Assembly: GCA_963720475.1 (NCBI GenBank)
Contig: OY970394.1
Span: 2,232,001-2,296,000 of the forward strand
DNA: 64,000 bases
From: G963720475 sp963720475
GTDB taxonomy: Bacteria > Actinomycetota > Thermoleophilia > Solirubrobacterales > Thermoleophilaceae
Direction of reading: 5' to 3'
In this document: positions 15,906 to 24,287 of the stretch, piece after piece
Layout: the number at the start of each line of letters is the position of its first letter
Numbering within the stretch: position 1 is the first letter of the stretch
Made by a program: the position numbers and the translations under genes
Notes under the pieces: model-generated
Told to the model about the DNA's origin: nothing
Seen by the model: only the letters and a program-made list of their open reading frames with translations
Database searches by the model: none

Positions 15906-16127
15906 CTAGCGCGTTCCGCGCGACCAGTTGCGCTGCGAGGCGAGCGAGTCCTTGCCGGAGGCGTCGTCGCCGTGCTGGGCGCCGGGAGCGCCGCCGTACA
16001 CCTTGCCGTAGGGCGTGTTCGCAATCCCGCTCCCCTTGATCGTGTAGAAGCCGTAGATCACGCCGATCAGCGCGATCACGATGACCGCCATGAAGATCCA
16101 GACTCCACCGGCAAGTGCGATGTTCAT
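15906..16127 (-). CDS. small single-pass membrane protein
   Basis: A 73-residue protein with one transmembrane helix (about residues 8-28, 'IFMAVIVIALIGVIYGFYT') and a hydrophilic Gly/Asp-rich tail ('GDDASGKDSLASQ'). The start at ATG 16127 is set by GGAGGCGGAG upstream. A longer upstream extension in the same frame lacks coding character. Similar one-helix proteins with this tail are common in high-GC actinobacteria. No function is assigned. It is divergent from the fatty-acid hydroxylase-like gene. Confidence 0.6.
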   Translation of the reverse strand: MNIALAGGVWIFMAVIVIALIGVIYGFYTIKGSGIANTPYGKVYGGAPGAQHGDDASGKDSLASQRNWSRGTR

Positions 16128-16240
16128 GTGCTCCGCCTCCCTCGTCGAAAACCCAACCCTCTTGAGGTGCAGTTCTATGTGTTGGCGTGGCGCGCGTCTG
16201 TGAATCCGATCCCTCACCCTGGTTGCGTAAAATCCACGCG

Positions 16241-16864
16241 ATGGAGCAGGCCCCCCGCACAGACACACTGAAGGCCTCGCCGCCGATGTTCGAGACGCGC
16301 TGGCTCGACAAGCTCTCGCGTGTCCACCCGGCGGTCCCGGTCGTCATCTTCGTTCCGGTGATCGTCTTCCTCACGCTGCACGCATTCGGGCGGATGGAGG
16401 CGTGGGAGGTCGTCGCGTGGATGGTCGGCGGCTACGTCTTCTGGACCCTCGCCGAATACTGGATCCACCGCGCCATCTTCCACTTCGAACCCGAGGAAGG
16501 CCTCGGCGCGCGCTTCCACTGGATCGTCCACGGCGTTCATCACGACCACCCGAACGACCCGCTGCGGCTGGTCATGCCCCCCTCGGTCAGCGTGCCGCTT
16601 TCGGCGGCCTTCTACGGCGCCTTCTACCTGGTGCTCGGCGCCGACTACGCGACGGCTTTCGGCGCGGGCTTCCTCGCGGGTTACCTCCTGTACGACATGA
16701 CGCACTACTACCTCCACCACGCGACCCCGCGCACCCGGCTCGGCAAGGCGCTGCGCGAGCTCCACATGCGTCATCACTTCGAGGACCACGAGCACGGCTT
16801 CGGCATCTCAGCGCCGTACTGGGACCGCGTCTTCGGAACCGCAAGCTGGCGCTCCCCGCGCTGA
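16241..16864 (+). CDS. fatty acid hydroxylase / sterol desaturase family
   Basis: A 207-residue membrane di-iron oxygenase. The histidine clusters are all present: 'HRAIFH', 'HWIVHGVHHDHP', 'HYYLHH' and 'HMRHHFEDHEHG', separated by transmembrane segments. The closest functional types are FA2H-like enzymes that 2-hydroxylate acyl chains of membrane lipids. The start at ATG 16241 is supported by TAAAAT ending 7 nt upstream and no Shine-Dalgarno sequence, which suggests a leaderless transcript. A neutral ceramidase is encoded in the same window, so hydroxylated ceramide-like lipids are a possible substrate, but that link is speculative. Confidence 0.8.
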   Translation: MEQAPRTDTLKASPPMFETRWLDKLSRVHPAVPVVIFVPVIVFLTLHAFGRMEAWEVVAWMVGGYVFWTLAEYWIHRAIFHFEPEEGLGARFHWIVHGVHHDHPNDPLRLVMPPSVSVPLSAAFYGAFYLVLGADYATAFGAGFLAGYLLYDMTHYYLHHATPRTRLGKALRELHMRHHFEDHEHGFGISAPYWDRVFGTASWRSPR

Positions 16865-16892
16865 CCGGGCGCGGATAGGCTCGCGAGGCGAC

Positions 16893-18349
16893 ATGGCCCC
16901 GCCCGAGACCCTCTCGCCGTCGGACCTGTCGGCGATCCAGGCCGAGCACGGACCGGTGACGATGCACATGGGCGCGGTGCTCGTCTTCGACGGGCCCGTT
17001 GGGCGCGACGAGATCGTGACGGCGCTTCGAACAGCGGATCCACCTCGTCCCGCGCTACCGGCTACGTCTCGACGAGCGCTCGCTCGGGCTCGCGCGCCCC
17101 GTGTGGGTGGAGGACGAGGACTTCGATCCGGACCGGCACGTGAAGCGTGTCGGCCTGCCCGCGCCCGGCGGCGACGCCGAGCTGTGCGAACTCGTCGGGC
17201 ATCTCCTCTCCTCCCCGCTCCCCCGCGACCGGCCGCTGTGGGAGGTGACGGTCGTCGAGGGTCTCGCCGACGGCCGTTCGGCGCTCGTCGCGAAGCTCCA
17301 CCACGCGCTCGTCGACGGCGTCGGCGCCGTCGACATCGGCGTCGCCCTGCTCGATCCGACACCTGAGCCGCTCGAGCTCGACCCGCCGCCAGATGCCGCT
17401 GAGCCCGAACGGCGGCGCCCGCGGGATCGAGCAGCTGAACCGCATCCTCGCCGCGCAGTTCGACATGCCGCGCCAGCTCGCGACGAAGGCGCTCACGCGC
17501 GCGTTCGACTTCGATCCGGTCTCGGCCACGCGCCAGGCACGCGACGCCGCGGCCGCCCTGCGCGCGCTCGCGAAGGTCCGCGATCCGGCGCCGGACACGC
17601 GCCTCAACGGCCCGATCGGCCGCGACCGCGCGTTCGCTCTCGCGCGCGGCCGCCTCGACGAGATCAAGCAGATCAAGCAGGCCGCCGGCGGCACGGTGAA
17701 CGACGTCGTGCTCGCGGCCGTCGCGATGATGCTGAGCGACTTCCTCGGAGCCGAGGCGCCGGAGAGGGCGGTCGCCCTGGTGCCGGTGTCCGTGCGCGAC
17801 CCTGGGAACGAGGGCGACGGCGGCAACGAGATCTCGACCGTCTTCTGCGACCTCCCGTTACGCGGCGAGCCGTTCGAGCGCGTCGTCGTGATCCACGAGG
17901 AGATGGAGCGGATCAAGGGCTCGGCCGAGGTTGCGGCCGGGGCGCTGATGGTCGGGGCGACGGGCTTCGTGCCGCCGGTCGTATCCTCGGTCGCCGTGCG
18001 CGCGATGAGCGGGCCGCGGCTGTTCAACCTCGTCGTGACGAACGTGCCCGGACCGCAGCAGACCTTTTACATCGCCGGGGTCCCGATGATCGCGACGTTC
18101 CCCGCCGCGCCGCTCAACCCGCGCAACCAGGCGCTCACGATCGGCGCGCTCAGCTACGACGGCGGCGTCTTCTTCGGCCTCCTCGCCGACCGCGACCTGC
18201 TGCCCGACGTCGCGGACGCGGCAGCGGGGATCGAACGCGCGCTTGCGGAGCTCGCCGCCGAGGCGGGCGTGACTAGCGGCGGCGACAGCGGGGAACCGCG
18301 CGCTTCAAGACGGTTCGGCCGCCGTCGAAGTCGCGAACCTCGACCCTGA
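16893..18349 (+). pseudogene. wax ester synthase/DGAT-family acyltransferase, two frameshifts
   Basis: The protein is recognisable across three reading frames. 'MAPPETLSPSDLSAIQAEHG' begins in frame one. 'RIHLVPRYRLRLDERSLGL' and the active-site 'HHALVDG' lie in frame two (from about 17031). 'LNGPIGRDRAFALARG', 'NDVVLAAVA' and 'NVPGPQQTFYIAG' lie in frame three (from about 17390). Assembled, it is a full-length WS/DGAT enzyme making triacylglycerol or wax esters from acyl-CoA. Both shifts are in the same direction. They are either true mutations or sequencing indels. The coding end overlaps the convergent downstream gene by 77 nt. TAGGCT lies 11 nt before the ATG. Confidence 0.8.
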
Positions 18350-19661
18350 GCCGGCGCCCGCGTGCGCGGGCCGCGGCACTCGCCGGGAAGCTGCGCGTGA
18401 ACGGCGCGACGCGGTCGCGACGGCTCTTGGCGCCGGTGATCGAGAAGTCGGCGCGGCGGACGTCCGCTGCGTCGCCTGCGATCGTGGCAGCGAGGCGCCC
18501 GCGGCCGTCGCACTTGCGCGTGAGGCTAACCGGATCGAGCTTGACGGGGAACGTCAGCGGTGCTGGACGGACGTAGTCGCCCGGGTCGGTGATGAACCGC
18601 ACCTCGGGCCGTTGGCCGGCGGCAACCTGCGAGTTGAGCTCGGCGAAGAACGGCGCGCGGTAGTTCTCGCCGCGAGTGGTGATCCCGAATGCCCAGTCGT
18701 CGTGATGGGTGGGGATGAAGGTCTTGGGCGCGAGCGCGGAGATGTAGTGGATCGGGTCGCGAAGACCATTCGTGAACTGGTTGAAGCCCTGGATCGCGCC
18801 GACGTGGACGTCCACCGGCCGCAGGCTGCGTAGGCCGGCGAGCCCGGACGGCGCGCGGTCGGCGAGCGGGCCTGCGGAGTCGTTCCAGACGAGCGAGAGG
18901 TCGCCGACGCGGAAGCGGTAGAGGACCGAACCGCCCTCGTCGTCGGGCAGGCGGCCGAGGATGTGCCGGAGATCTTCGGGTGTGGGCGGGTGCTCGAGGC
19001 TCGTCGTCGAGGGCGGCGGGAGCACCGGCACGTGGAAGGTCCCGTCGCCGGCCACGTTCGTCGTCGCCGAGTGGAGGTTCTTCATCGCCTTGACCTCGAC
19101 TCCGCGGATCAGATCGGCCGGGTACACCCCGCCCACGCCCGCGCCGGCGGGCACCGCGACGACGCAGTTCGGCGGCGTAGCGGGCGAGCGCGCCCGCAGC
19201 ACCGCGCAATGCTGGGCGGTGCCGACGATCGGCGCGCCGGTGGCGAGCGAAAGCGGCACCGCATCGGCGGCGTGGTCGAAGTGGGCGTGCCCGATCAGGA
19301 CCAGCTCCGGCTTCAGCCGGGCGAGCTCCTCGGGTGTCGTCGGCACGTAGCGCGAATGAGCGCCGCGGGGCACCCAGGCGTCGAGCAGGAGGACGTGGCC
19401 GCGGATCGCGAAAGCGAAGTTGGTCACGCCGAACCACGAGAGAATTGCGCGGTCGCGGCGCACGGCGCCCGTGCGCTGGTCGACGTTCTCGGCGCCGAAG
19501 AAGCGGGTGCGGGTCTTTACCAGCTCGTCGGTCGTGACCGAGCGGTGGGCGATCGGCAGGCCGCCGACGGCGCCGGGCGGCGCGTGGGCGGCGGCAGCGA
19601 CGGGTGCCGCGAGTGTCGTCACAGCGGCAAGCGTGGTCGCGAATGCGCGCGCGGTCCCCAT
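18273..19661 (-). CDS. secreted metallo-beta-lactamase-fold hydrolase
   Basis: A 462-residue exported protein. A signal peptide is followed by an MBL-fold domain. The metal motif reads 'GHAHFDHAADA' (HxHxDH), with a later 'LHSATTNV' and 'PTHHDDWAFG' supplying further His ligands. A C-terminal beta domain of about 100 residues with 'CDGRGRLAATI' follows. The ATG at 19661 is preferred over the GTG at 19688 because it directly precedes a normal signal peptide. The fold is used by lactonases, phosphodiesterases and nucleases, and nothing here fixes the substrate. It lies just downstream of the frameshifted lipoprotein gene on the same strand. Confidence 0.75.
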   Translation of the reverse strand: MGTARAFATTLAAVTTLAAPVAAAAHAPPGAVGGLPIAHRSVTTDELVKTRTRFFGAENVDQRTGAVRRDRAILSWFGVTNFAFAIRGHVLLLDAWVPRGAHSRYVPTTPEELARLKPELVLIGHAHFDHAADAVPLSLATGAPIVGTAQHCAVLRARSPATPPNCVVAVPAGAGVGGVYPADLIRGVEVKAMKNLHSATTNVAGDGTFHVPVLPPPSTTSLEHPPTPEDLRHILGRLPDDEGGSVLYRFRVGDLSLVWNDSAGPLADRAPSGLAGLRSLRPVDVHVGAIQGFNQFTNGLRDPIHYISALAPKTFIPTHHDDWAFGITTRGENYRAPFFAELNSQVAAGQRPEVRFITDPGDYVRPAPLTFPVKLDPVSLTRKCDGRGRLAATIAGDAADVRRADFSITGAKSRRDRVAPFTRSFPASAAARARGRRLRVEVRDFDGGRTVLKRAVPRCRRR

Positions 19662-19680
19662 CCCCGCGGAATTCTCCCAG

Positions 19681-20113
19681 CTACTCACCCGCGCGCGCGA
19701 CGTTCACCTCGGTCGCTTCGATCTGACGCTGCCCGTAGGACCCCGTGTAGACGGGGCCGGCGGCGCTCACGCGGTCGCCGATCTTGGGCAGCGGGTCCGG
19801 CCGCAGGCTCTGCTTCACGTCGATCGCGCTGACCCCCGTCGCGGTGATGCTCTGCCGGCTCGCGAGGACGAAATGCGCGTCTCCGTCGCCGTCCGCATCG
19901 ACGGCTTCGACGTACAAGACCCGGCCCGACGCGACGCGGCAGTTCGAGAGGCCGGGGTCGCAGCTCGCCGGCTCGAGGCGCGGCGCAGGTGCGGAGCGGC
20001 TCGGGCGCCTGCGTGCGCGGCGCGGCGGTCGTCGTCTCCCGTCGCGTCGAGTCGTCTTCGGTTCCGCTCGTCCCGTTCCCGCAACCGGCCGCCACAATCG
20101 CGAGGACGGCCAT
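19681..20113 (-). pseudogene. lipoprotein gene with apparent frameshift
   Basis: The 5' part encodes a lipobox ('LAIVAAGC') and a Thr/Glu-rich linker in one frame. The 3' part, in another frame, encodes a compact beta domain ('RVLYVEAVDADGDGDAHFVL', 'KIGDRVSAAGPVYTG') resembling an OB-like or hemolysin-type strand set. Coding character switches between about 20030 and 19975, so a single-base indel is likely. The only ATG in the first frame (20113) gives an unusually short signal peptide, so the 5' end may also be damaged. The upstream edge is close to the tRNA-Leu gene on the other strand. Confidence 0.6.
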
Positions 20114-20169
20114 TGCCCCAACGCCGCCAAGGGCTCGCCGGCGCGAGCCGCTAGATTCCGAAACCGCAC

Positions 20170-20253
20170 GCGGATGTGGCGGAATTGGTAGACGCGCGGC
20201 GTTCAGGTCGCCGTGTCCTTCGGGACGTGGAGGTTCGAGTCCTCTCATCCGCA
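20170..20253 (+). tRNA. tRNA-Leu (CAG)
   Basis: An 84-nt class II tRNA. The acceptor GCGGATG pairs with CATCCGC, the D arm contains GGAATTGGTAGA, and the anticodon stem CGGCG/CGCCG (20197-20213) frames loop TTCAGGT with anticodon CAG at 20204-20206. A variable arm GTGTCCTTCGGGACG and a T arm with GGTTCGAGTCC follow. The discriminator is A, and CCA is not encoded. Confidence 0.95.
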
Positions 20254-20283
20254 CTGTCGGGAACCGTGGATCTGCGGTTCGAA

Positions 20284-20302
20284 CCCGCTTTGGCTAAGCG
20301 GG
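20284..20302. terminator. bidirectional terminator hairpin
   Basis: CCCGCTT/AAGCGGG 7-bp stem with a 5-nt loop, 30 nt after the tRNA-Leu gene and spanning the stop of the convergent desaturase gene. Confidence 0.6.
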
Positions 20303-21331
20303 CACGGCGGTGGTCCGGGCGGCGCTTCGCCGGGCTTCGGCGAACGTGACGAGGCGCTTCGCATCCTCGTCATAGAGCTTCAGTCGCACCGCTCTGAGGC
20401 CATCGAGTAGGGAGAGCGTCGGCACGCTGTGGAAGACCGGGTTCTCGTCGTGGGCGCGCTGGAGGTTGTAGTTCGGGATGCGCGCGAGGAGGTGGTGGAC
20501 GTGGTGGAGGCCGATGTTGCCGGAGAAGAATTGGAGCACCTTGGGCAGCTTCAGGTACGAGCTCCCGCGCAGCGCGGCGTCGGCGTAGCTCCAGTCGGAC
20601 GAGTCCTCCCAGTAAACGTCCTCGAACTGGTGCTGTACGTAGAAGAGCCAGATCCCGGCGGCGCCGGCGAGCATGAGCGTCGGTAGCTCGATCATCAAGA
20701 ACGCCTGCCAGCCGATCGTCAGCACCACGGCGACCACGGCGGCGGCGATCGCGACGTCGGTCAAGATGACGCTCCAGATCACACGCGGGCGCTTCGAATG
20801 GATGTAGTAGCGGGGCTCGATCGCGAGCGCCCAGATCGGGCCAATCCCATACATCACGAGCGGATTGCGGAACAGCCGGTACGGAGCCCGCTTGTACCAC
20901 GGCCGAGCGTAGTACTCCGCAACGGTCAGGGTCTCGACGTCGCCCACGCCGCGGCGGTTGAGGTCGCCCGCGGTCGCGTGGTGCACAGCGTGCTCGTGGC
21001 GCCAACTTGCGAACGGCTGGAAGACGAACACCCCGAGTGCCCGGCCCAGCCAGGCGTTGGCGCGCCTCGAGGGCAGGAACGAGCCGTGGGTGCAGTCGTG
21101 GAAGAGGATGAAGGTGCGGACGAGGAAGCCCGCCGCCGGCACCGCGAGAACGAGGACGAGGACGTAGGAGACGTCGAGCAGGAAGTACATCCCGACCGTC
21201 AGCGCCAGGTACGGCACTACCGACGTCGCGATGTCGATCAGGCTGCGTTCAATCCGCGGCTCCGCGTAGGGCGCGAGGACGTCCTTCCAGGCCGCGCCTT
21301 CGGGACCATTGTCGTCGTAGCTGACTTGCAT
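20294..21331 (-). CDS. membrane fatty acid desaturase
   Basis: A 345-residue integral membrane di-iron desaturase that introduces double bonds into acyl chains. The three histidine boxes are clear: 'HDCTHGS', 'HEHAVHH' and 'GLHHVHH', with a further 'HQFED' between. Several transmembrane helices occur at about 35-90 and 175-225. The architecture matches delta-12/omega-6 type bacterial desaturases acting on membrane lipids. No leaderless -10 or strong Shine-Dalgarno sequence is evident near ATG 21331. The neighbouring DEAD-box/cold-shock gene is divergent, so both may belong to a cold or membrane-fluidity response, which is inference. Confidence 0.85.
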   Translation of the reverse strand: MQVSYDDNGPEGAAWKDVLAPYAEPRIERSLIDIATSVVPYLALTVGMYFLLDVSYVLVLVLAVPAAGFLVRTFILFHDCTHGSFLPSRRANAWLGRALGVFVFQPFASWRHEHAVHHATAGDLNRRGVGDVETLTVAEYYARPWYKRAPYRLFRNPLVMYGIGPIWALAIEPRYYIHSKRPRVIWSVILTDVAIAAAVVAVVLTIGWQAFLMIELPTLMLAGAAGIWLFYVQHQFEDVYWEDSSDWSYADAALRGSSYLKLPKVLQFFSGNIGLHHVHHLLARIPNYNLQRAHDENPVFHSVPTLSLLDGLRAVRLKLYDEDAKRLVTFAEARRSAARTTAVPA

Positions 21332-21521
21332 CGTTCGTGGGCGAGGCCAGTCGCCTCATGGTCATCGTACTCCCCTCGTTCGGTGTTGCTGCTACGGTGC
21401 CCGATGTGGGCGACGCCGTCGTCCGCGAGGTTCTTGTCTCGTAGCGCTCCAGCGATCCGGGTCAGTCGAATCTCCCGAATCGTTCGCGGTCGACACCGTC
21501 ACCGCAGCAAGGAGTACTCAG

Positions 21522-22856
21522 ATGTCTTCGCAGTCCTTCGCCGATCTCGGCGTCTCCAAGGCGGTGGTTGGCGCCCTCGGCGCCCGCGGCATCGCCACCC
21601 CTTTTCCAGTCCAGCGGAAGGTCGTACCCGACGTGCTCGCCGGCCGCGACGTCCTCACCAAATCGCCGACCGGGTCCGGCAAGACGCTTGCGTTCGGCAT
21701 TCCGATCGTGGATCGCCTCGAGGCTGATGGCCCGCGCCCGGCGGCCCTCGTCCTCGCCCCGACTCGCGAGCTCGCGAGTCAGATCGTCGACGAGCTCCAC
21801 GGTGTCTGCCATGCGCGAGCTCTCTCGATCGCCGCGGTCTATGGCGGCACGAGCGTCAGCCGGCAGGCGCGCGAGGCGCGCAAGGCTCACATCCTGGTGG
21901 CCACCCCCGGTCGCCTCGAGGATCTGATCGAACGCGGGGAGGTCTCGCTCGCCAGGGTCCAGGTACTCGTTCTCGACGAAGCCGATCGGATGCTCGACAT
22001 GGGCTTCCGGCCGCCGGTCGACCGGATCGTCTCCCAGTGCCCGGCGCAGCGCCAGACGCTGTTCTTCTCCGCTACGCTCGATGGCGAGGTCGGAGTGCTC
22101 GCCAACCAGTACACAACCGACCCGCGCCGCCACGAGCACAAGGCAACGGCTGAGCAGCGCGGCGACGTCGAACACCGCTTTGTCCGAGTCCGCCACGAAG
22201 CCAAGCTCGAGACGCTCGTGCGCGAGCTCCGCTCGCGGGAGCGTGGGCGCACGCTCGTCTTCGTCCGCACCAAGCGCGGCGCCGACCGACTCGTCAAGCG
22301 CCTGGGAAGCAAGGATGTGCGAGCGCTCGCAATGCACGGCAACAAGTCCCAGAACCAGCGCGAGCGAGCGCTGGCGAAGTTCGAGCGCGGCAACGTGGAC
22401 GTATTGGTCGCAACAGACGTCGCGGCTCGGGGCATCGACGTCGAGGGGATCACCCATGTGATCAACTTCGACGCGCCCGAGGACCATGAGGGCTACGTGC
22501 ACCGCGTCGGGCGCACCGGGCGCGCCGGGGCAACGGGCGTGGGCATCACCTTCGTTCTCGCCGACCAGGCGCACGACATCGGCAAGATCGCCAAAGCGCT
22601 CTCGCTCGATACGAAATTCTTCGATTACAAGCAAACAAACCAGGAGGTTGCAGTGCCTACAGGAACAGTGAAGTGGTTCAACGACGACAAGGGCTTCGGT
22701 TTCATCACGCCCGACGAAGGTGGCAAGGACCTGTTCGTCCACCACACCGGCATCGAGGGCGGCGGATTCAAGTCGCTCGCCGAGGGTGCGAAGGTCAGCT
22801 ACGAGGCCGAAGAGGGCGACAAGGGCCCCAAGGCGGTTGCCGTCCAGACCGTCTAA
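21522..22856 (+). CDS. DEAD-box RNA helicase fused to cold-shock domain
   Basis: A 444-residue protein. The helicase core (1-365) has the Q-motif region ('TPFPVQ'), Walker A 'SPTGSGKT', 'PTRELA', 'TPGRL', 'DEAD', 'SAT', 'FVRTKRGADRL', 'ATDVAARGID' and 'HRVGRTGRAG'. A short linker leads to a complete cold-shock domain (378-444) with RNP1 'KGFGFI' and RNP2 'DLFVHH'. It should unwind RNA duplexes and bind single-stranded RNA. AAGGAG precedes the ATG after a leader of up to 190 nt. Most bacteria encode these two activities separately. A ribosome binding site sits inside the fusion, just before the cold-shock part. Confidence 0.9.
   Translation: MSSQSFADLGVSKAVVGALGARGIATPFPVQRKVVPDVLAGRDVLTKSPTGSGKTLAFGIPIVDRLEADGPRPAALVLAPTRELASQIVDELHGVCHARALSIAAVYGGTSVSRQAREARKAHILVATPGRLEDLIERGEVSLARVQVLVLDEADRMLDMGFRPPVDRIVSQCPAQRQTLFFSATLDGEVGVLANQYTTDPRRHEHKATAEQRGDVEHRFVRVRHEAKLETLVRELRSRERGRTLVFVRTKRGADRLVKRLGSKDVRALAMHGNKSQNQRERALAKFERGNVDVLVATDVAARGIDVEGITHVINFDAPEDHEGYVHRVGRTGRAGATGVGITFVLADQAHDIGKIAKALSLDTKFFDYKQTNQEVAVPTGTVKWFNDDKGFGFITPDEGGKDLFVHHTGIEGGGFKSLAEGAKVSYEAEEGDKGPKAVAVQTV
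22653..22856 (+). CDS. possible internally initiated cold-shock protein
   Basis: Within the helicase fusion, AGGAGG (22642-22647) is followed after five bases by GTG 22653 in the same frame. Translation from there gives a 67-residue protein starting 'MPTGTVKWFNDDKGFGFI', exactly the length and start of a free-standing CspA-type RNA chaperone. The gene could therefore make both a fused and a free cold-shock domain. This is read directly from the sequence, and expression is untested. Alternatively the site is a relic of an ancestral separate csp gene that became joined to the helicase. Confidence 0.6.
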   Translation: MPTGTVKWFNDDKGFGFITPDEGGKDLFVHHTGIEGGGFKSLAEGAKVSYEAEEGDKGPKAVAVQTV

Positions 22857-22865
22857 CGAGCGCCA

Positions 22866-23777
22866 CTACTCATAGGAGATGACGTCCGGCCGCGGCCGTA
22901 GCGACATCACCTCGCGCGGGGTCATCAAGCCGACGTCCTCTTCGTAGAAGAGCTTGAAGCCGTTGCCGTAACGGTTGCGGGCGAAGCGGCGATAGGTGTC
23001 CACCTTCGGGCCCGCGGGCCCGAAGCCGTCGGCATTGACGACGAGTGCGACCCCCTTGCGCTGCTTGAACTTCGCGCGTGCTTCGTCCGGCACTGCGTCG
23101 GGCGTGAACGCGTGCACGATCAGCAGCTTCTGGGGAAGCCGCTCCCGGCGGACGATGTCGGCTAGATAGCGCGACACGCGGTTGACGTCGCCCGCGCGGA
23201 TCGAGCCGAGGTTGCGGCCCGGAACTCCGTCGGGCCCGACCGCCCACTCGGGATCGAGCGCGATCCCCACGTCCGGCCGCTCGATGTACGGGCGCAGCCG
23301 GCGGACCTCGTCGATGAAGCGCGCGCGCCCGGGCTGGATGTCGAGGATCAAGAGGCCCTTCATCCGCTCTGCGGCCGCGAGGTAGCGGTCGATCTCGCGG
23401 CGGGTCTGGCGGTAGCTGTACTTGCGCCGCTGACCTTCCGCCCCCGACGCGACGGTGGCGATCAGCTCGAGCGCGGGCATCGCGGGCCGGCGCTTGCGAT
23501 CGTACGAGCGCGCGAGCCGCTGCGCCGCCCGGGCCGCGTCGTCGGGGCTGCCCTTGCCGAGGATGCCAAGCGCCGGCGTCTGCGGTGCCCCGTACACCCC
23601 GACGATGCGGTAGTCGGGCAGCAGCGTCCGCCCGCCGCGTGGGAGCTCCGGCGGAGGCTTCGGCCGCGACTTGGCCAACTGCTTCTCGTCATCCGACCCG
23701 TCGCCGCAGCCGACGGCCGCGAGCGCCGCGACCACCATCGCCAGGGCGCTCAATGCGAGCTTCCGATCCGGTCGCAC
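22866..23777 (-). CDS. lipoprotein with possible TIM-barrel domain
   Basis: A 303-residue putative lipoprotein. The lipobox is 'LAAVGC' after a short signal peptide beginning at GTG 23777. A Lys/Pro linker precedes a globular domain of about 240 residues. Strand-like segments ('YRIVGVYG', 'LELIATVASG', 'GLLILDIQPG', 'VGIALDPEWAV', 'LLIVHAF', 'VALVVNADGFG', 'FKLFYEEDVG') recur at regular spacing with Asp/Glu at their ends. This looks like a beta/alpha barrel of glycoside-hydrolase type, but no family is confirmed. It is divergent, by 30 bp, from the glycosylase gene. Confidence 0.65.
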   Translation of the reverse strand: MRPDRKLALSALAMVVAALAAVGCGDGSDDEKQLAKSRPKPPPELPRGGRTLLPDYRIVGVYGAPQTPALGILGKGSPDDAARAAQRLARSYDRKRRPAMPALELIATVASGAEGQRRKYSYRQTRREIDRYLAAAERMKGLLILDIQPGRARFIDEVRRLRPYIERPDVGIALDPEWAVGPDGVPGRNLGSIRAGDVNRVSRYLADIVRRERLPQKLLIVHAFTPDAVPDEARAKFKQRKGVALVVNADGFGPAGPKVDTYRRFARNRYGNGFKLFYEEDVGLMTPREVMSLRPRPDVISYE

Positions 23778-23807
23778 GCCGCGCAGTCTGCCGGTTAGAT
23801 TTCGACC

Positions 23808-24275
23808 ATGTCTCCGCGCGAGTACGGCCCGCCGGAACAGGTCGCCGAACCCACGCTCGCCGACCACCTCGCCGTGATGACCAAGGCCGCGTTCCAGTCA
23901 GGCATGAGCTGGGACGTGATCGAGTCGAAGTGGGACGCGTTCCTGGTCGCCTTCCACGACTTCGACCCCGGCCGCGTGGCCGACCTCGCGCCCGACGACG
24001 TGGACGATCTCGCGTCCAATCCGAAGATCATCCGTAACCGCAAGAAGATCGAGGCGACGATCCACAACGCCGAGGAGCTGCTCGAGCTCGAGGAGGCCAC
24101 CGACGGCGGCTACGACGCGTGGCTCGCCTCCCAGGGCGACTTCGACGCAACCGTCAAGGCGCTCCGCAAGCGGTTCAAGTTCCTCGGCGAGTTCGGCTGC
24201 TTCTACTACCTCTACGTCGTCAAACAGCCGGTGCCGAGCTACGAGGAGTGGCGCGCGGCGCACGGGCGAAGCTGA
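23808..24275 (+). CDS. tag: DNA-3-methyladenine glycosylase I family
   Basis: A 155-residue base-excision repair glycosylase of the Tag family. The characteristic 'FQSGMSWDVIESKW' block, 'FHDFDPGRVA', 'NPKIIRNRKKIEATIHNA' and 'FGCFYYLYV' are present. The protein is somewhat shorter than Escherichia coli Tag and lacks an obvious N-terminal Cys-containing zinc region. It may therefore be a divergent member. TAGATT ends six bases before the ATG and there is no Shine-Dalgarno sequence, so the transcript is probably leaderless. It is divergent from a lipoprotein gene. Confidence 0.75.
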   Translation: MSPREYGPPEQVAEPTLADHLAVMTKAAFQSGMSWDVIESKWDAFLVAFHDFDPGRVADLAPDDVDDLASNPKIIRNRKKIEATIHNAEELLELEEATDGGYDAWLASQGDFDATVKALRKRFKFLGEFGCFYYLYVVKQPVPSYEEWRAAHGRS

Positions 24276-24287
24276 CCGGCTGCGGCC

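Noticed and set aside
15822..15909. 28-codon basic peptide (GTG start) after the methyltransferase terminator
   Set aside because: It lies behind a strong hairpin, with no Shine-Dalgarno sequence or -10 and poor coding character.
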